Made by a program: the position numbers and the translations under genes
Source: an uncultured bacterium
GTDB lineage: Bacteria; Pseudomonadota; Alphaproteobacteria; Rs-D84
Assembly (NCBI GenBank): GCA_950096895.1
Contig: CATNBF010000005.1
Location: forward strand, 1 to 61,225
Direction: 5' to 3'
DNA: 61,225 nucleotides
Shown here: one piece after another, positions 1 to 10,643 of the stretch
Layout of the letters: every line of letters starts with the position of its first letter
How positions within the stretch are numbered: the first letter of the stretch is position 1
Notes under the pieces: generated by a model
Told to the model about the DNA's origin: nothing
The model's database searches: none
The model's input: the letters and a program-made list of their open reading frames with translations, nothing else

Positions 1-461
1 ACATTAAACCAAACATTCCAATTTTTATTCTGGCGGATAATATATCGATAGTAATTCATCATCTGGCGAACATCAGCATCCAGATCACGGCCCGCCATGG
101 CCAATCGCATGTGATAGTCGGCACGCCGCCACTTTTTCAAATGCATATAGCATAGGGCCAGTTCAAATCGCACACGGGCCAAATTCGGCTGGGCATCCAG
201 GATTTTATGATAGATTTTTGCGGCACCGTTCCAATCATTATTCTTTTGCGCCATTTGGGCCAATAAAAACCAGCGTTCAATTTCCAGTGCACCCCCCAAG
301 GTTGGTGTCTGGGTTAAAATTTGGGCGGCATGATCAAAATCACCCCGTTCAACCAGATCCCCCGCCAGTTGTATTGCCGCCGTTGGTGTCATGGTGACTG
401 ATTGTGTGGCGGCCAATGCCGATCCACCCAGCCCCAGAAAAATAATAACCCATTTTACCAT
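1..461 (-). CDS. TPR-containing Slam-like (DUF560-type) outer-membrane protein, N-terminal part, truncated by window edge
   Basis: Manual minus-strand translation MVKWVIIFLGLGGSALAATQS...ARVRFELALCYMHLKKWRRADYHMRLAMAGRDLDADVRQMMNYYRYIIRQNKNWNVWFN; signal peptide plus TPR followed by a Slam-like junction to a beta-barrel. Confidence 0.6.
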   Translation of the reverse strand, partial: MVKWVIIFLGLGGSALAATQSVTMTPTAAIQLAGDLVERGDFDHAAQILTQTPTLGGALEIERWFLLAQMAQKNNDWNGAAKIYHKILDAQPNLARVRFELALCYMHLKKWRRADYHMRLAMAGRDLDADVRQMMNYYRYIIRQNKNWNVWFN

Positions 462-742
462 CGCAATGCTTTTGGAATATTGATGACCCTGGGGGCATTA
501 TAGCATAAGCAAAAGCTATGTGAACAGTTTTTTTTCATTTGTATCTGTGGGATAATTTATTCTTTACTTTTTTATTTTTTTATTCATAATAGATGCGGTC
601 AGTCCCACCAGGGATCCAACAGGGAATAAATTATGAATAACATGAAAAAATCGATTTTGTAATTGTGCGACCATCAAATTTAACGACGGGCGCACATTTT
701 TGCGTCCGTTTTTTTTTAACCGTGTCGATCAAAGGGAAAAAG

Positions 743-2209
743 ATGTCTGAAAACACGAATATATCAACCAATGAATTACAGGCCCGTCTGCAAAAGACGG
801 AAAACATCCGTGCACGTGATGGGGTTGTTTGGAAAGATAAATTTGATCGCACACATACCATTGTGGCGGCGCGTGATCTGGCGGATGGAACATCGGTCAA
901 ATTGGCGGGACGTGTAACGGCGTTGCGTTGGTTGGGAAAATTAATGTTCGGACGCATTTACGATATTGATGGTGAAATTCAATTTTCAATGTCACGCGAA
1001 GAAATGGGCGAAGAAAATTACAAGTTTTTTAAGGCCAATGTCGATTTGGGGGATTTTGTCGGGATTACCGGTGAACTGTATCATACAACGGCCGGTGAAT
1101 TGACTGTACGGGTTTCGGCCTATGAAATTTTGGCCAAGGCGTTGCGTCCTTTGCCGGAAAAGTTCCATGGATTAACCGACACCGAAACCCGTTATCGCCA
1201 GCGGTACCTGGATATCATTTCCAATCCGGATGCCCGTGCGGCATTGTTGGGCCGGTTCAAGATGACGCAATATTGGCGTGATTTTATGAACAAGAACGGA
1301 TTTCTGGAAATTGAAACACCCATTATGCAGAATGTCGCGTCCGGCGCGGCGGCAAAACCCTTTACCACGCATCATAATGCCTTGGATGCCGATTTCCAAT
1401 TGCGGATTTCGCCAGAATTATTCTTGAAACAGGCAATTGGTGCCGGATTTGATCGTGTTTATGAAGTGGCCAAGGATTTCCGTAACGAAGGCATGGATGC
1501 CATGCATCTGCAAGAATTTACCATGGTTGAATGGTATGCGGCGTATTGGGACTTTGAACGCAATATGAAATTTACGTGGGATTTAATCCAAGACCTGTTG
1601 ATGAAAACCCGCGGTACATTGAAAATTGAATACCAAGGAACGCCCCTGGATTTCACATCGTATGAAACAATGGATTATACGGCCAAAATGAATGAATTTT
1701 TCGGATGCAATATTCTGGACTTTGATGACGTTGATGCGTTGCGTGCGCGCCTGGTCGAAAATGGCATGTTCCCGGCGGGTGAATTGGATGACTTGAAATC
1801 CATCCCGACACTGGTTGATTATGTCTATAAACGTAAAATCCGCGGTAATATTATCAATCCGACATTCTTGTACAATTATCCGGCATATATGGTTCCACTG
1901 GCGCGGCGCAACAATGATGACGACCGGCGGATAGATATGTTCCAATTGCTGGTATGCGGGGCAGAATTGTGCAAGGGTTATTCCGAATTGGTGAATCCCA
2001 TTCAACAATTGGCGGCATTCGAAGAACAGGCAAAGAATATCGCCCATGGTGACGAAGAAGCCTTTAACCCCGACAACGATTTCGTGCGTGCGATGGAACA
2101 TGGATTCCCGCCGATTTCCGGCGTTGGTATGGGGGTTGATCGTTTGGCCAGTATTATTTTCGATCAGCCGACCCTGCGCGATGTTATCTTGTTCCCGATT
2201 ATGAAGTAA
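743..2209 (+). CDS. lysS: Lysyl-tRNA synthetase (class II)
   Basis: Class II LysRS motifs (YRQRYLDIISNP, FLEIETPIMQ, RISPELFLKQ, GMGVDRLASIIFD). Confidence 0.95.
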   Translation: MSENTNISTNELQARLQKTENIRARDGVVWKDKFDRTHTIVAARDLADGTSVKLAGRVTALRWLGKLMFGRIYDIDGEIQFSMSREEMGEENYKFFKANVDLGDFVGITGELYHTTAGELTVRVSAYEILAKALRPLPEKFHGLTDTETRYRQRYLDIISNPDARAALLGRFKMTQYWRDFMNKNGFLEIETPIMQNVASGAAAKPFTTHHNALDADFQLRISPELFLKQAIGAGFDRVYEVAKDFRNEGMDAMHLQEFTMVEWYAAYWDFERNMKFTWDLIQDLLMKTRGTLKIEYQGTPLDFTSYETMDYTAKMNEFFGCNILDFDDVDALRARLVENGMFPAGELDDLKSIPTLVDYVYKRKIRGNIINPTFLYNYPAYMVPLARRNNDDDRRIDMFQLLVCGAELCKGYSELVNPIQQLAAFEEQAKNIAHGDEEAFNPDNDFVRAMEHGFPPISGVGMGVDRLASIIFDQPTLRDVILFPIMK

Positions 2210-2222
2210 GGAAATAAAAAAA

Positions 2223-3623
2223 ATGCCAAAAATGACATCCGAAGATTATGTCAGTATAATGACCGCCGATCTCGATCGGAAAAATTTGGATACGATCCGG
2301 CGGGCATGCGCCACGGGGCGTATTAATGACGCGGCGGCAACCTATTTAACCACACTGTATTCCGACAGTATGAAATGGGACCGCGAAATGTTTTATTTCT
2401 TGGGCAAGTGCTTTGGTGCGCCAAAGGCGGCTGTTATGCGTTATGATTACGCCACCGACAGTGCAATTGATGAACCCATAAAAATTTCGGATATAACGCC
2501 GTTGGTCCCTTATATTGTTCAGCATCGTCTGGACGCAGATCCCATGCGGAATCAGTTCTTTGACAGTCATGCCGGGCATCGAATTGACCTGGCGGTGTCA
2601 TCAATTGTGACGGTTATCGTCGGTGCCCAGAAAAGTGTAGAGCGCGCTTTGGATAAAATCACGGGCAAGTATTATAAAAAATATGTGACCGAGGTGACAG
2701 ATACCGTCTATCGCATTATTTCTGGGTATGAATCTGCGGCATTGGCCACAACAATTACCGATCAGGTACGGGAAAAATTATCAGAAAAATATAATTCTTC
2801 GGCGTCCGAATTGGTTTTGCAAATCATCGGTTCTGGGCATGAAAAGATTGCGGTTGAATTGGTGCGGGCGTTGGATCGGATCAAGCGGCCGCGTATGCGT
2901 CTGCAAGACGTCTGGCGGGCCAAGTGTTTGTTTGATTTGGTGCCCCAGGCACGAACTTTTATCGAACGGGTTCGGGATATGATGCCGGAACGTATTTTAT
3001 CAATACGTGACAGCTTTTATGACATTGATAACCCGCGTAATTATCGGGATGCCAAATTTATCATTAATATCGGCACAGATGGCGTGGTGGTGCCGATGGA
3101 AATTATATGCCAGGTTCGAACATTTTTTGATTTTGAACGGCGTACCCATGACACGTATGAAGTGGCCCGGCGTATCGATGACAAAGAAAATATCAATGTT
3201 GAACATGCCGTTGCATTAATGCACGAAGATGGGGTCAAAGAATACAACCTGTTGGTGGTGCGATGCCTTGAAGATTTGTTCGAACGCGTGGGATGGAATA
3301 TTTTATACAGTCATGGATTAAACACACCGTTATTCGATGGTTTTCCCAAAGATTGCACCATGCATTATCCACAAAAAATGGTTGATACCATCATGGATAA
3401 ATTAGACAACGCGACCGAGAACGAGGTCTTTCATGTCACATCTGCCCCGGCGAAATTGACCGTTGCCCAAGAAACAGAAATCTTTCGGTGGTTGGCGCGG
3501 TTTATTCTGGTGACGGCCATGCCGTATGCCGATAAAGACTGGTCGGTACCAACCGATACAATGGCGGGTAAACTATTTAACTTTGTTATGAAAGAAGTGC
3601 AACGTTATTACAACAAAGATTAA
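2223..3623 (+). CDS. Hypothetical protein (466 aa) directly downstream of lysS
   Basis: Long ORF, consistent codon usage, co-directional with lysS. Confidence 0.75.
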   Translation: MPKMTSEDYVSIMTADLDRKNLDTIRRACATGRINDAAATYLTTLYSDSMKWDREMFYFLGKCFGAPKAAVMRYDYATDSAIDEPIKISDITPLVPYIVQHRLDADPMRNQFFDSHAGHRIDLAVSSIVTVIVGAQKSVERALDKITGKYYKKYVTEVTDTVYRIISGYESAALATTITDQVREKLSEKYNSSASELVLQIIGSGHEKIAVELVRALDRIKRPRMRLQDVWRAKCLFDLVPQARTFIERVRDMMPERILSIRDSFYDIDNPRNYRDAKFIINIGTDGVVVPMEIICQVRTFFDFERRTHDTYEVARRIDDKENINVEHAVALMHEDGVKEYNLLVVRCLEDLFERVGWNILYSHGLNTPLFDGFPKDCTMHYPQKMVDTIMDKLDNATENEVFHVTSAPAKLTVAQETEIFRWLARFILVTAMPYADKDWSVPTDTMAGKLFNFVMKEVQRYYNKD

Positions 3624-3628
3624 GATTG

Positions 3629-3657
3629 ATGGCCGCCCCATGCGGCCATTCTTTTTA
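3629..3657 (+). terminator. Rho-independent terminator
   Basis: ATGGCCGC-cccat-GCGGCCAT followed by T-run. Confidence 0.8.
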
Positions 3658-3773
3658 TCCCTAGGAAATCAAACTATTGAAAAACGCTTGATTTTATCAC
3701 GCATTTTCGTCACAATGATCCCAGGTTCTTGTATTGCATGGGAACTGTAACTGCATAACATAAGGACACGATT

Positions 3774-4121
3774 ATGCGTCAAGGTAAAGTAAGATGGTAC
3801 AACGGTAAAAAATGCTTCGGGTTTATTATGCCTGATACACCGAACGAAAATGGAAATACAGATGATGTGTTTGTTCATTCCAGCGCGTTAAAGGCTGCGG
3901 ATATTCGATTCTTGAATGAAAACGACATCGTCGAATTTAATGAAGAAGTGCGTGGTGATGGCAAGTTGTCTGTCACGGAATTAAAGTTGGTACAACGGGA
4001 CGAAGAATCTGCCCGCCGTTTCCAAGAACGTCGTGCACAATATCGTAATCGTCGCGATAATGATGATGCCCCACGTGAAGAACGTCCGGCCCGTCGCGGA
4101 TTCGCATTTTGGAAAAAATAA
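3774..4121 (+). CDS. Cold-shock domain protein with basic C-terminal tail
   Basis: CSD motifs GKVRWYNGKKCFGFI and DVFVHSSAL; Arg-rich tail. Confidence 0.9.
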   Translation: MRQGKVRWYNGKKCFGFIMPDTPNENGNTDDVFVHSSALKAADIRFLNENDIVEFNEEVRGDGKLSVTELKLVQRDEESARRFQERRAQYRNRRDNDDAPREERPARRGFAFWKK

Positions 4122-4127
4122 AAATTC

Positions 4128-4148
4128 CCCCGTTTGGGGGATTTTTTT
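4128..4148 (+). terminator. Rho-independent terminator
   Basis: TCCCCCgtttGGGGGA followed by T7. Confidence 0.85.
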
Positions 4149-4252
4149 AATCTTGTAATTGCTACGTAACATATGATGGGGCGGGGCGTTTTGGTGTGAT
4201 GCATGCCGGGCAATGTTTTTCTATCGTGACGTTGGCGGATTATACCGCTTTT

Positions 4253-6106
4253 TTATTGCCCGATAAACCCGCAACTTTGCATTTTCCATAACTTGGCATA
4301 GACGCCGCGGTGCCCAATCAATTGCGCGTGCGTGCCGGTTTCAACAATTTTTCCCCCGTCCAACACCACAATCTGGTCCATGTGTTTCAATGTGCTTAGC
4401 CGGTGGGCAATCACCAAACATGTCCGACCATGCGTCAATTGGGTCAATGATTTTTGAATGACGTCTTCGGATTGCGAATCCAGGGCGGATGTCGCCTCGA
4501 CCAGGATTAAAATCGGTGCGTCTTTGACAAAGGCGCGGGCGATGGATATCCGCTGTCGCTGGCCGCCGGACAGTTTGATGCCCCGCGTTCCGACCATGGT
4601 GCGGAATTTGCGGGCGGTTTTGGCAATGAATTCAAATGAATTCGATTGATGCGCGGCGGTGGTAATTTGTTTCATTGTGGCACGGTCGCGGCCATATCCG
4701 ATATTTTCGGCCAATGTCCGGTTGAACATGGTTTCATCCTGGGGGACAAAGGCAATCGCGCGGCGCAGCGAATCCTGGGTCACGTCGCGGATATCAGTGC
4801 TGTCAATTTTAATGGCACCATTTTGGGGGTCGTAAAACCGCATAATCAACCGCGCCAGCGTAGTTTTCCCATTTCCCGACAGGCCGACAATCCCCACCTT
4901 TTCCCCCGGGGCGATGGTCAAATTAAAATTGTGTAATACCCAATCATGCCCATCGTCAAAGCGGAACGACACGTTATCGACGTCAATTTGGCCCGCTGTG
5001 ACGCGCAATGTGTCGGCGTCCGGTTTATCGGCCAGGGCAATAGGCTGGATCAATTCACGCCATGCGCCGCGGGCACTGCTGAATGCCTTGATAATGGTCG
5101 GGATATCCAACAGTGTTTCGAATATATAATCGGACACTGTCTTAAAGGCGACAATTCCAAACACCGCGTCGGGGATGGTAATCGCGCCCGTTGTTGCCAG
5201 ATAAATTGATATGCTAAATCCCACAATAGTGACGCAATCTGACAAATACGAAAACGGTGCCCAGAACCACAGGTCCGCCCGTTCGTTGCGCATCCCGTCG
5301 CGATACAGGCGTCGCCGCAGGGGCATCAATGCCAACCGTTCACGCGTGCGCCCGGCAAACAGTTTGACCGTAATAAAATTCGACAGGGAATCGTTCAATT
5401 TCCCTGATAACTCAGAATCTGTGTCGGCATAGCTTTTGGATGCGCGGACCAATTGGGGGTTCGACAAAAACGCCCAGATGGCCTGAAGTATCGTGGATAC
5501 GACCAAAGCGGCACTTAGCCATATGTTAATCTATAACAATAATCCCGCCGATAATAAGGTGACAACGGTGCTGGTGATAATGGCGGGGATGCCAACCAAA
5601 CAGACCTGGTAAAACCCGGTATGGATATAATCGATATTGCGGGCGATTTTGCCGGGTTCGGTCTGGGCATAGAATTGGATGCTTTGCTGGTTAACATAAT
5701 CTTGCAGTGTTTCGGAAATTTTAATCTTGCTGAACTCTTCGATTTTCCGTTGGTACCAATATCGCGTAATCCACGCCGCCAACACGACCAAGACGACGCC
5801 GGCGAACATCCACAGGTACGGCATCGCATAGCCCATCAAATCGGCCGCCGGGGGATTTTCAATCCATGATATAACATATTTGCTGGCTAACGGGTAGAGG
5901 GTGTATTGCACCACACACGCAAACATCAATGCGCCAAAGAACATAATCAGCCAAAATGGCCGGGCAAACAGATTCTGGCAATAAAAACGGGCCAATGAAT
6001 GCGGCATATTATTCCACCATTTGTTTAACAAATAGCACAGGAATATATACCACACATATGTTGCCCGGACAATAAAAAAGGCCGCGATGGCGGCCCGATG
6101 TGTCAT
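4253..6106 (-). pseudogene. ABC transporter permease/ATPase (exporter type) interrupted by in-frame TAG at 5531-5533
   Basis: ORFs 5531..6106 and 4253..5506 are in the same frame; continuous reading ..LLSAGLLL*INIWLSAALVVSTILQAIW..; Walker A GLSGNGKTT, signature LSGGQRQR. Confidence 0.8.
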
Positions 6107-7191
6107 TTGATTTCAATGGGGATAACGGTTTGCGTTTTATCCTTGTCCATGGGATGCACCTGGTATGTAACATTATCCCAATCAATTGTTTTCATGTCGA
6201 TTGATCGGATGACACTGTTGTTCATGGTGCGGTAATAAATTTTGCGCCCGGTCATATCCATAACGGCGGTCCACTGGGTTGCGGATGGCATGTTAACAGG
6301 AACCTGGCCGATGGGGAATTCCACCCCGACCGGAATATCAAAATTGTTCAGGATATGAAACGCCTGCATTACGCCGGCATATGCCGTCTGTTGCGGAACG
6401 GCCGTTGTTTGATAAAACGCCGCACGCACAAATCGCGACGGGGGTGTCACGTCGCCAGGAATCCCCAGCATGCCGGAACCACTGCCAAATGCGGCCAGTT
6501 CAATATTGCCCAATTTTGTCGGCCCCGCCGTCCCAGGATACAGATTGACGTAATTATTCAGATTGGTCATCTGCCATTCAAAGCCGGGCGAATTGGTCAA
6601 TACCCCCAACTTGTTTTCATAAAAATGCGGTACGCCATCAACGATTTCTAAGACCACTTGGCGGCCGGTGGAATCTGTGATGCGCCAATGTACGGTTGAT
6701 GACCGTGGGTCAATTCCAACAACGCGAATATCATCAATGGCATCTTGGATTTGATCAATATCCGAGAAATTAGACAGCATCCACGACACCAATTGGAAAT
6801 CAGATACCGTCCGGTCGGCATATGCCGAATCGTATTCAACATATTGGCCGTATCCCGGAAAATAGAACAGTTCTGCGACCAGGCCGGCTTCGTTCATGCC
6901 TTCGACGACATATTCGGGTTCTTCGACCGCCAGACCGATATAACCGTATGTGGCGGTGAATTCCAATCCATCCTTTTTCCCACCGGGAACAAATGACCGC
7001 TGGGTATATCCATGCGGGATGACGGTATATAGGTTGGTCATCTCGCTGCCGCCCCATTCAATGGTGCGTGCAACAATTAATGAATTATCTTTGGGTTTTA
7101 GGGTGATACCCGTACAGGCATTTGCCCCGTTTATTCCCAGCCCCAGTCCCAGAATCAGTCCCGCGGCGGTTAAAATATTTTTTGTCTTCAT
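6103..7191 (-). CDS. Linear amide C-N hydrolase (choloylglycine hydrolase / penicillin V acylase family), secreted
   Basis: Signal peptide followed by CTGITLKPKDNSLIVARTIEW; candidate N-terminal Cys nucleophile of the Ntn fold. Confidence 0.85.
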   Translation of the reverse strand: MKTKNILTAAGLILGLGLGINGANACTGITLKPKDNSLIVARTIEWGGSEMTNLYTVIPHGYTQRSFVPGGKKDGLEFTATYGYIGLAVEEPEYVVEGMNEAGLVAELFYFPGYGQYVEYDSAYADRTVSDFQLVSWMLSNFSDIDQIQDAIDDIRVVGIDPRSSTVHWRITDSTGRQVVLEIVDGVPHFYENKLGVLTNSPGFEWQMTNLNNYVNLYPGTAGPTKLGNIELAAFGSGSGMLGIPGDVTPPSRFVRAAFYQTTAVPQQTAYAGVMQAFHILNNFDIPVGVEFPIGQVPVNMPSATQWTAVMDMTGRKIYYRTMNNSVIRSIDMKTIDWDNVTYQVHPMDKDKTQTVIPIEIK

Positions 7192-7335
7192 AACGATAAT
7201 CATATCAAAATTTGCACGCAATCGCCATAAGAATAATCCCCGTCATCCCCTGTAAAATTTTGTATGATAAAAATCTGCTTTACTTAAAATCCGATATTGA
7301 ATACAATATACCTGTAAAAACAAAGGAAAGGAATT

Positions 7336-7833
7336 ATGGCAACAAAAACAACAAAAAAAGCACCGGCCAAGAAAGCGGCAGCAACCAAAAAAGCAGCCCC
7401 GAAAAAAACGGTTCGTCCGGCCCCGGTTGCCGAAGATATCATTATCATGGATGCCCGTGATATGCATCATGCCCATCATGCGGGCCATGGCGATCATGGA
7501 TGCGGATGTGGTGGAAACTGTGGATGCGGATGCCATGATGGGGCATGCAAATGTGGTGGCGGATGCTGGGGCGTTATCAAGAAAATCTTTTGGTTCTTGG
7601 TTGTCTTTGCATTGGGCTTTGCCGCATGCATGTTCTTGTGCAATGGGTCATATAATGGACGTCGTGGACCGAAAATGCCGGTTGAATTTGTTAATGGATG
7701 TCTGGATGTTGCCCAGATTAAATGCCCTGAATTTGCCAAGCGTGTCATGATGGCCGATGCCAATCGTGATAATTGTATCACCCGTGATGAATATCGCGCT
7801 TTCAAAAAGCAGGCGCGTTCGCCGCGTCAATAA
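7336..7833 (+). CDS. Lys/Ala-rich, His/Cys/Gly-rich single-TM protein with EF-hand-like loop
   Basis: MATKTTKKAPAKKAAATKKAAPKK..; HHAHHAGHGDHGCGCGGNCGCGCHDGACKCGGGC; TM; DANRDNCITRDEY. Confidence 0.8.
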   Translation: MATKTTKKAPAKKAAATKKAAPKKTVRPAPVAEDIIIMDARDMHHAHHAGHGDHGCGCGGNCGCGCHDGACKCGGGCWGVIKKIFWFLVVFALGFAACMFLCNGSYNGRRGPKMPVEFVNGCLDVAQIKCPEFAKRVMMADANRDNCITRDEYRAFKKQARSPRQ

Positions 7834-7836
7834 TTA

Positions 7837-7859
7837 AACCGCCATTTGGCGGTTTTTTT
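7837..7859 (+). terminator. Rho-independent terminator
   Basis: AACCGCCatttGGCGGTT followed by T-run. Confidence 0.8.
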
Positions 7860-7900
7860 ACAATTGAAAATAAAAAATTCCGGCCGCACCGGAATTTTGT

Positions 7901-8467
7901 TTATCGCATCTTGCCCGTAATTTGTTTTTGAATTAGTTCAAAGAATTCATTGCAACATGTGGTCATTTTTTCTGGTTCGGCACATTGGTCAACAGGCATC
8001 GCGGAATGTTTTTCGCAGACTTGTTTCGCGGTGAATTCTAAATAAATGCGAAATTTCGGGTCATTCAAATTCGATACATGAAACGCCCGCAGCATTTGGA
8101 TTGGACACTGATAAGGATGTTTTGTGTGATTGCTATTGATAAAACGCTGTAATTCAAACGTGTTGCCGGAATGATAGCAATCTTGGGCCAAGAAATGCAC
8201 ATCTATGATCAATTTCAATTGCTTTTGACACTTGTTTGCCGTTAATATATCGCAATTTCCTGGGCATGAATACGGCCGGTTTGGACAGAATTTGGGAAAA
8301 ACATCTTCGTTTAAGTATTTTGTTAAATGATGCAAACATGGGTTAACCATAACACGGTAATGGGACGCGTTCGGAATCATGGACCGGGGGCAAGATAAAG
8401 GCATGTTTCTTATTGTTTCCCGAAAGGTATCCAGCAGTTTTTTTATTTCATAGTACTTTAAGTTCAT
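7901..8467 (-). CDS. Hypothetical Cys-rich protein (188 aa)
   Basis: ORF with consistent codon usage. Confidence 0.65.
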   Translation of the reverse strand: MNLKYYEIKKLLDTFRETIRNMPLSCPRSMIPNASHYRVMVNPCLHHLTKYLNEDVFPKFCPNRPYSCPGNCDILTANKCQKQLKLIIDVHFLAQDCYHSGNTFELQRFINSNHTKHPYQCPIQMLRAFHVSNLNDPKFRIYLEFTAKQVCEKHSAMPVDQCAEPEKMTTCCNEFFELIQKQITGKMR

Positions 8468-8516
8468 TATTCTTCCTTTGATTTATATATTTATACATTA
8501 TATAAAATGACATTTA

Positions 8517-9740
8517 TTATGCCACATGCCCCACAAATACATCCCCATCAATATCGGTTAATTTAATGTCACAGACGGTTCGTGGCAGAATTGGGGCCCC
8601 AACAATACGAACCGCGATGTCGTGCGGGTCGCGCGCCATATTATGTGATTCAACCAGGACCTGGGCCGTGGTGCCAATGCGCGTGCGCATATATGCCATG
8701 CGATTTTCATCGGCAATCTGGGTTATTTGGGCCACGCGTGCCTTGGCAATGGGGCGTGGTACCTGGGGCGACATTTGGGCGGCAACTGTGCCGGGGCGGG
8801 GCGAAAAGGGAAAGGCATGAATATGGATCGGCCCCAGTTCCCGCGCCAGATTTATCGTTTCGGCGAATAATTCATCGCTTTCCCCGGGAAAACCACAAAT
8901 GATGTCCCAGCTGAACGTTACGTCCGGGGCGGCCGCAACCAGTTGGCGAACCATTTCGGCCGTGTGTCGACGATGCATTTGGCCCAAAATGGTGTCAGAA
9001 CCCGATTGCATGGACAGATGGATGTGTGGCATCATGCGGGCATCTGTGGCCATTAATTCAAAGATTTTATAAATTTGTGGCGATGCCGGATCCAATGACG
9101 ACAGACGCAGACGCTTTAATCCCCCGATGTCCTGTAACAATCCCCGGCATACATCGGATATCAGCATGCCGTCACGCGCATAACTGGCGGTATCAACCCC
9201 GGTCAGAACAATTTCTGAAAAACCGTTTTCAATGGCCATGTTTGCATCTTGGACGATATCTGGGTAATTAAATGAAATACCCGCACCCCGAACCAGACGC
9301 GTCAGACAATAGGTGCAATCATGATTGCATCCGTTTTGGACCTGGATAAATTGCTTGGATAAACGGGGACTATGATAATCAAAACAATCGATGCATGGCA
9401 ATTGTGTCATAGTGGACATTTTGTTTTGAATTTCCCGAATATAGACGTCGCGATTCAGTTTGTCTTGGTTATGGATAACGATAACATTGGGGATCTTTGA
9501 AAACAGTTCCGGTACACGCGTGGCGGCACATCCAGTAACGAAAATCAGTGCATTTGGGTTTTCGCGGGATACTTTTCGGACGGCCTGGGCGGATTGGCGT
9601 TCGCCTTCGTGGGTGACGGCGCATGTGTTAATGATAATCGCGGCGTCAATGACACCGTGCAGCATGCGGGCAATCTTTTCGCATTCCAGTGCGTTCAGAC
9701 GGCATCCAAAAGATAATGTTTTAATATTTTCTGCTTGCAT
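8517..9740 (-). CDS. mtaB: tRNA t6A37 methylthiotransferase MtaB-like (radical SAM)
   Basis: SFGCRLNALE, INTCAVTHEGERQS, QVQNGCNHDCTYC, EIVLTGVD. Confidence 0.9.
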   Translation of the reverse strand: MQAENIKTLSFGCRLNALECEKIARMLHGVIDAAIIINTCAVTHEGERQSAQAVRKVSRENPNALIFVTGCAATRVPELFSKIPNVIVIHNQDKLNRDVYIREIQNKMSTMTQLPCIDCFDYHSPRLSKQFIQVQNGCNHDCTYCLTRLVRGAGISFNYPDIVQDANMAIENGFSEIVLTGVDTASYARDGMLISDVCRGLLQDIGGLKRLRLSSLDPASPQIYKIFELMATDARMMPHIHLSMQSGSDTILGQMHRRHTAEMVRQLVAAAPDVTFSWDIICGFPGESDELFAETINLARELGPIHIHAFPFSPRPGTVAAQMSPQVPRPIAKARVAQITQIADENRMAYMRTRIGTTAQVLVESHNMARDPHDIAVRIVGAPILPRTVCDIKLTDIDGDVFVGHVA

Positions 9741-9797
9741 TTTTTTTATCTATGGGGCATTATATCGTGGTTTCAAATGATTTCAACAAAGGAATTA

Positions 9798-10184
9798 ATG
9801 ATGGCCCGTACAACAAATTCAGATACATTACCATTCGTCGATAGTCGTTATGAGCTGGGGATGCTGGCATCTCAACGGGTTCGTGATCTGAACGGTGGGG
9901 CGGAATCTGTCGTGGAAAAAACAAATGACAAGATGACGGTTGTTGCCTTGCGTGAAATCGCCACGGGTAAATTGGATATGACCGGCGTTCGCCATGAATT
10001 TGTCCAATCATATAAAGAATCGCCAGTATTGGAAAGTTCTGACGAAACGTTAGAGGTTGGCAGCGAAGATCCATTACTGCGTGAAATTGATGCAGAACTT
10101 GAAAATGCTTTGGCCGATGAACCTGCTGATGCGGCAGAATTGGTCCAAGAAACAGAAATCGCCGCAGACGAGATTGAAGACTAA
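9798..10184 (+). CDS. rpoZ: DNA-directed RNA polymerase omega subunit with acidic C-terminal extension
   Basis: RYELGMLASQRVRDLN..VVALREIATGKL. Confidence 0.85.
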   Translation: MMARTTNSDTLPFVDSRYELGMLASQRVRDLNGGAESVVEKTNDKMTVVALREIATGKLDMTGVRHEFVQSYKESPVLESSDETLEVGSEDPLLREIDAELENALADEPADAAELVQETEIAADEIED

Positions 10185-10204
10185 AACAATCATCGTTTGC
10201 AAGG

Positions 10205-10295
10205 GGAGACGTCGCATAGTTGGTCTAGTGCGCTACATTGGAAATGTAGTATACCGGCAACGGTATCAAGGGTTCGAATCCCTTCGTCTCCGCCA
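10205..10295 (+). tRNA. tRNA-Ser(GGA), CCA encoded
   Basis: GGAGACG/CGTCTCC acceptor, loop TTGGAAA, long variable arm, TTCGAATC T-loop. Confidence 0.95.
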
Positions 10296-10345
10296 GAATT
10301 TTACCCGCCCAATGGCGGGTTAATTTTTTGGTATAACCATGGCCT

Positions 10346-10573
10346 GTGGATTGTACGCAATTGGTCACAGGCCGGGGTTATTGCCAAAAGAAATGGGTTA
10401 CGTTCGGGGATCGTGATAATGATATCGAAATGTTAAACTATGTTGGGGCCAAGGTTGCGATGGGAAATGCAAATCCGGCGTTGAAAAAAATTTCCAACTT
10501 TGTTACCGCATCATATAATGACAATGGTATCGTCATCGCGTTAAAGCACTTATTTTCAGAAAATAAGTTTTGA
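10346..10573 (+). pseudogene. C-terminal fragment of a Cof-type HAD-IIB hydrolase
   Basis: VTFGDRDNDIEMLNYVGAKVAMGNANPALKKISNFVTASYNDNGI; only the C-terminal motif is present. Confidence 0.7.
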
Positions 10574-10643
10574 AAAAAATACCGAAAGATTAATCGTTAA
10601 TTCTTTTCTAACATGTATCCATCCTTTTGATAAAAAATGTACA

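Noticed and set aside
1172-2101. Antisense ORFs (e.g. 1172..1399, 1459..1656, 1583..2101) and similar shadows throughout the track
   Set aside because: Lie opposite clear genes with no recognisable domains; typical shadow ORFs of biased codon usage.
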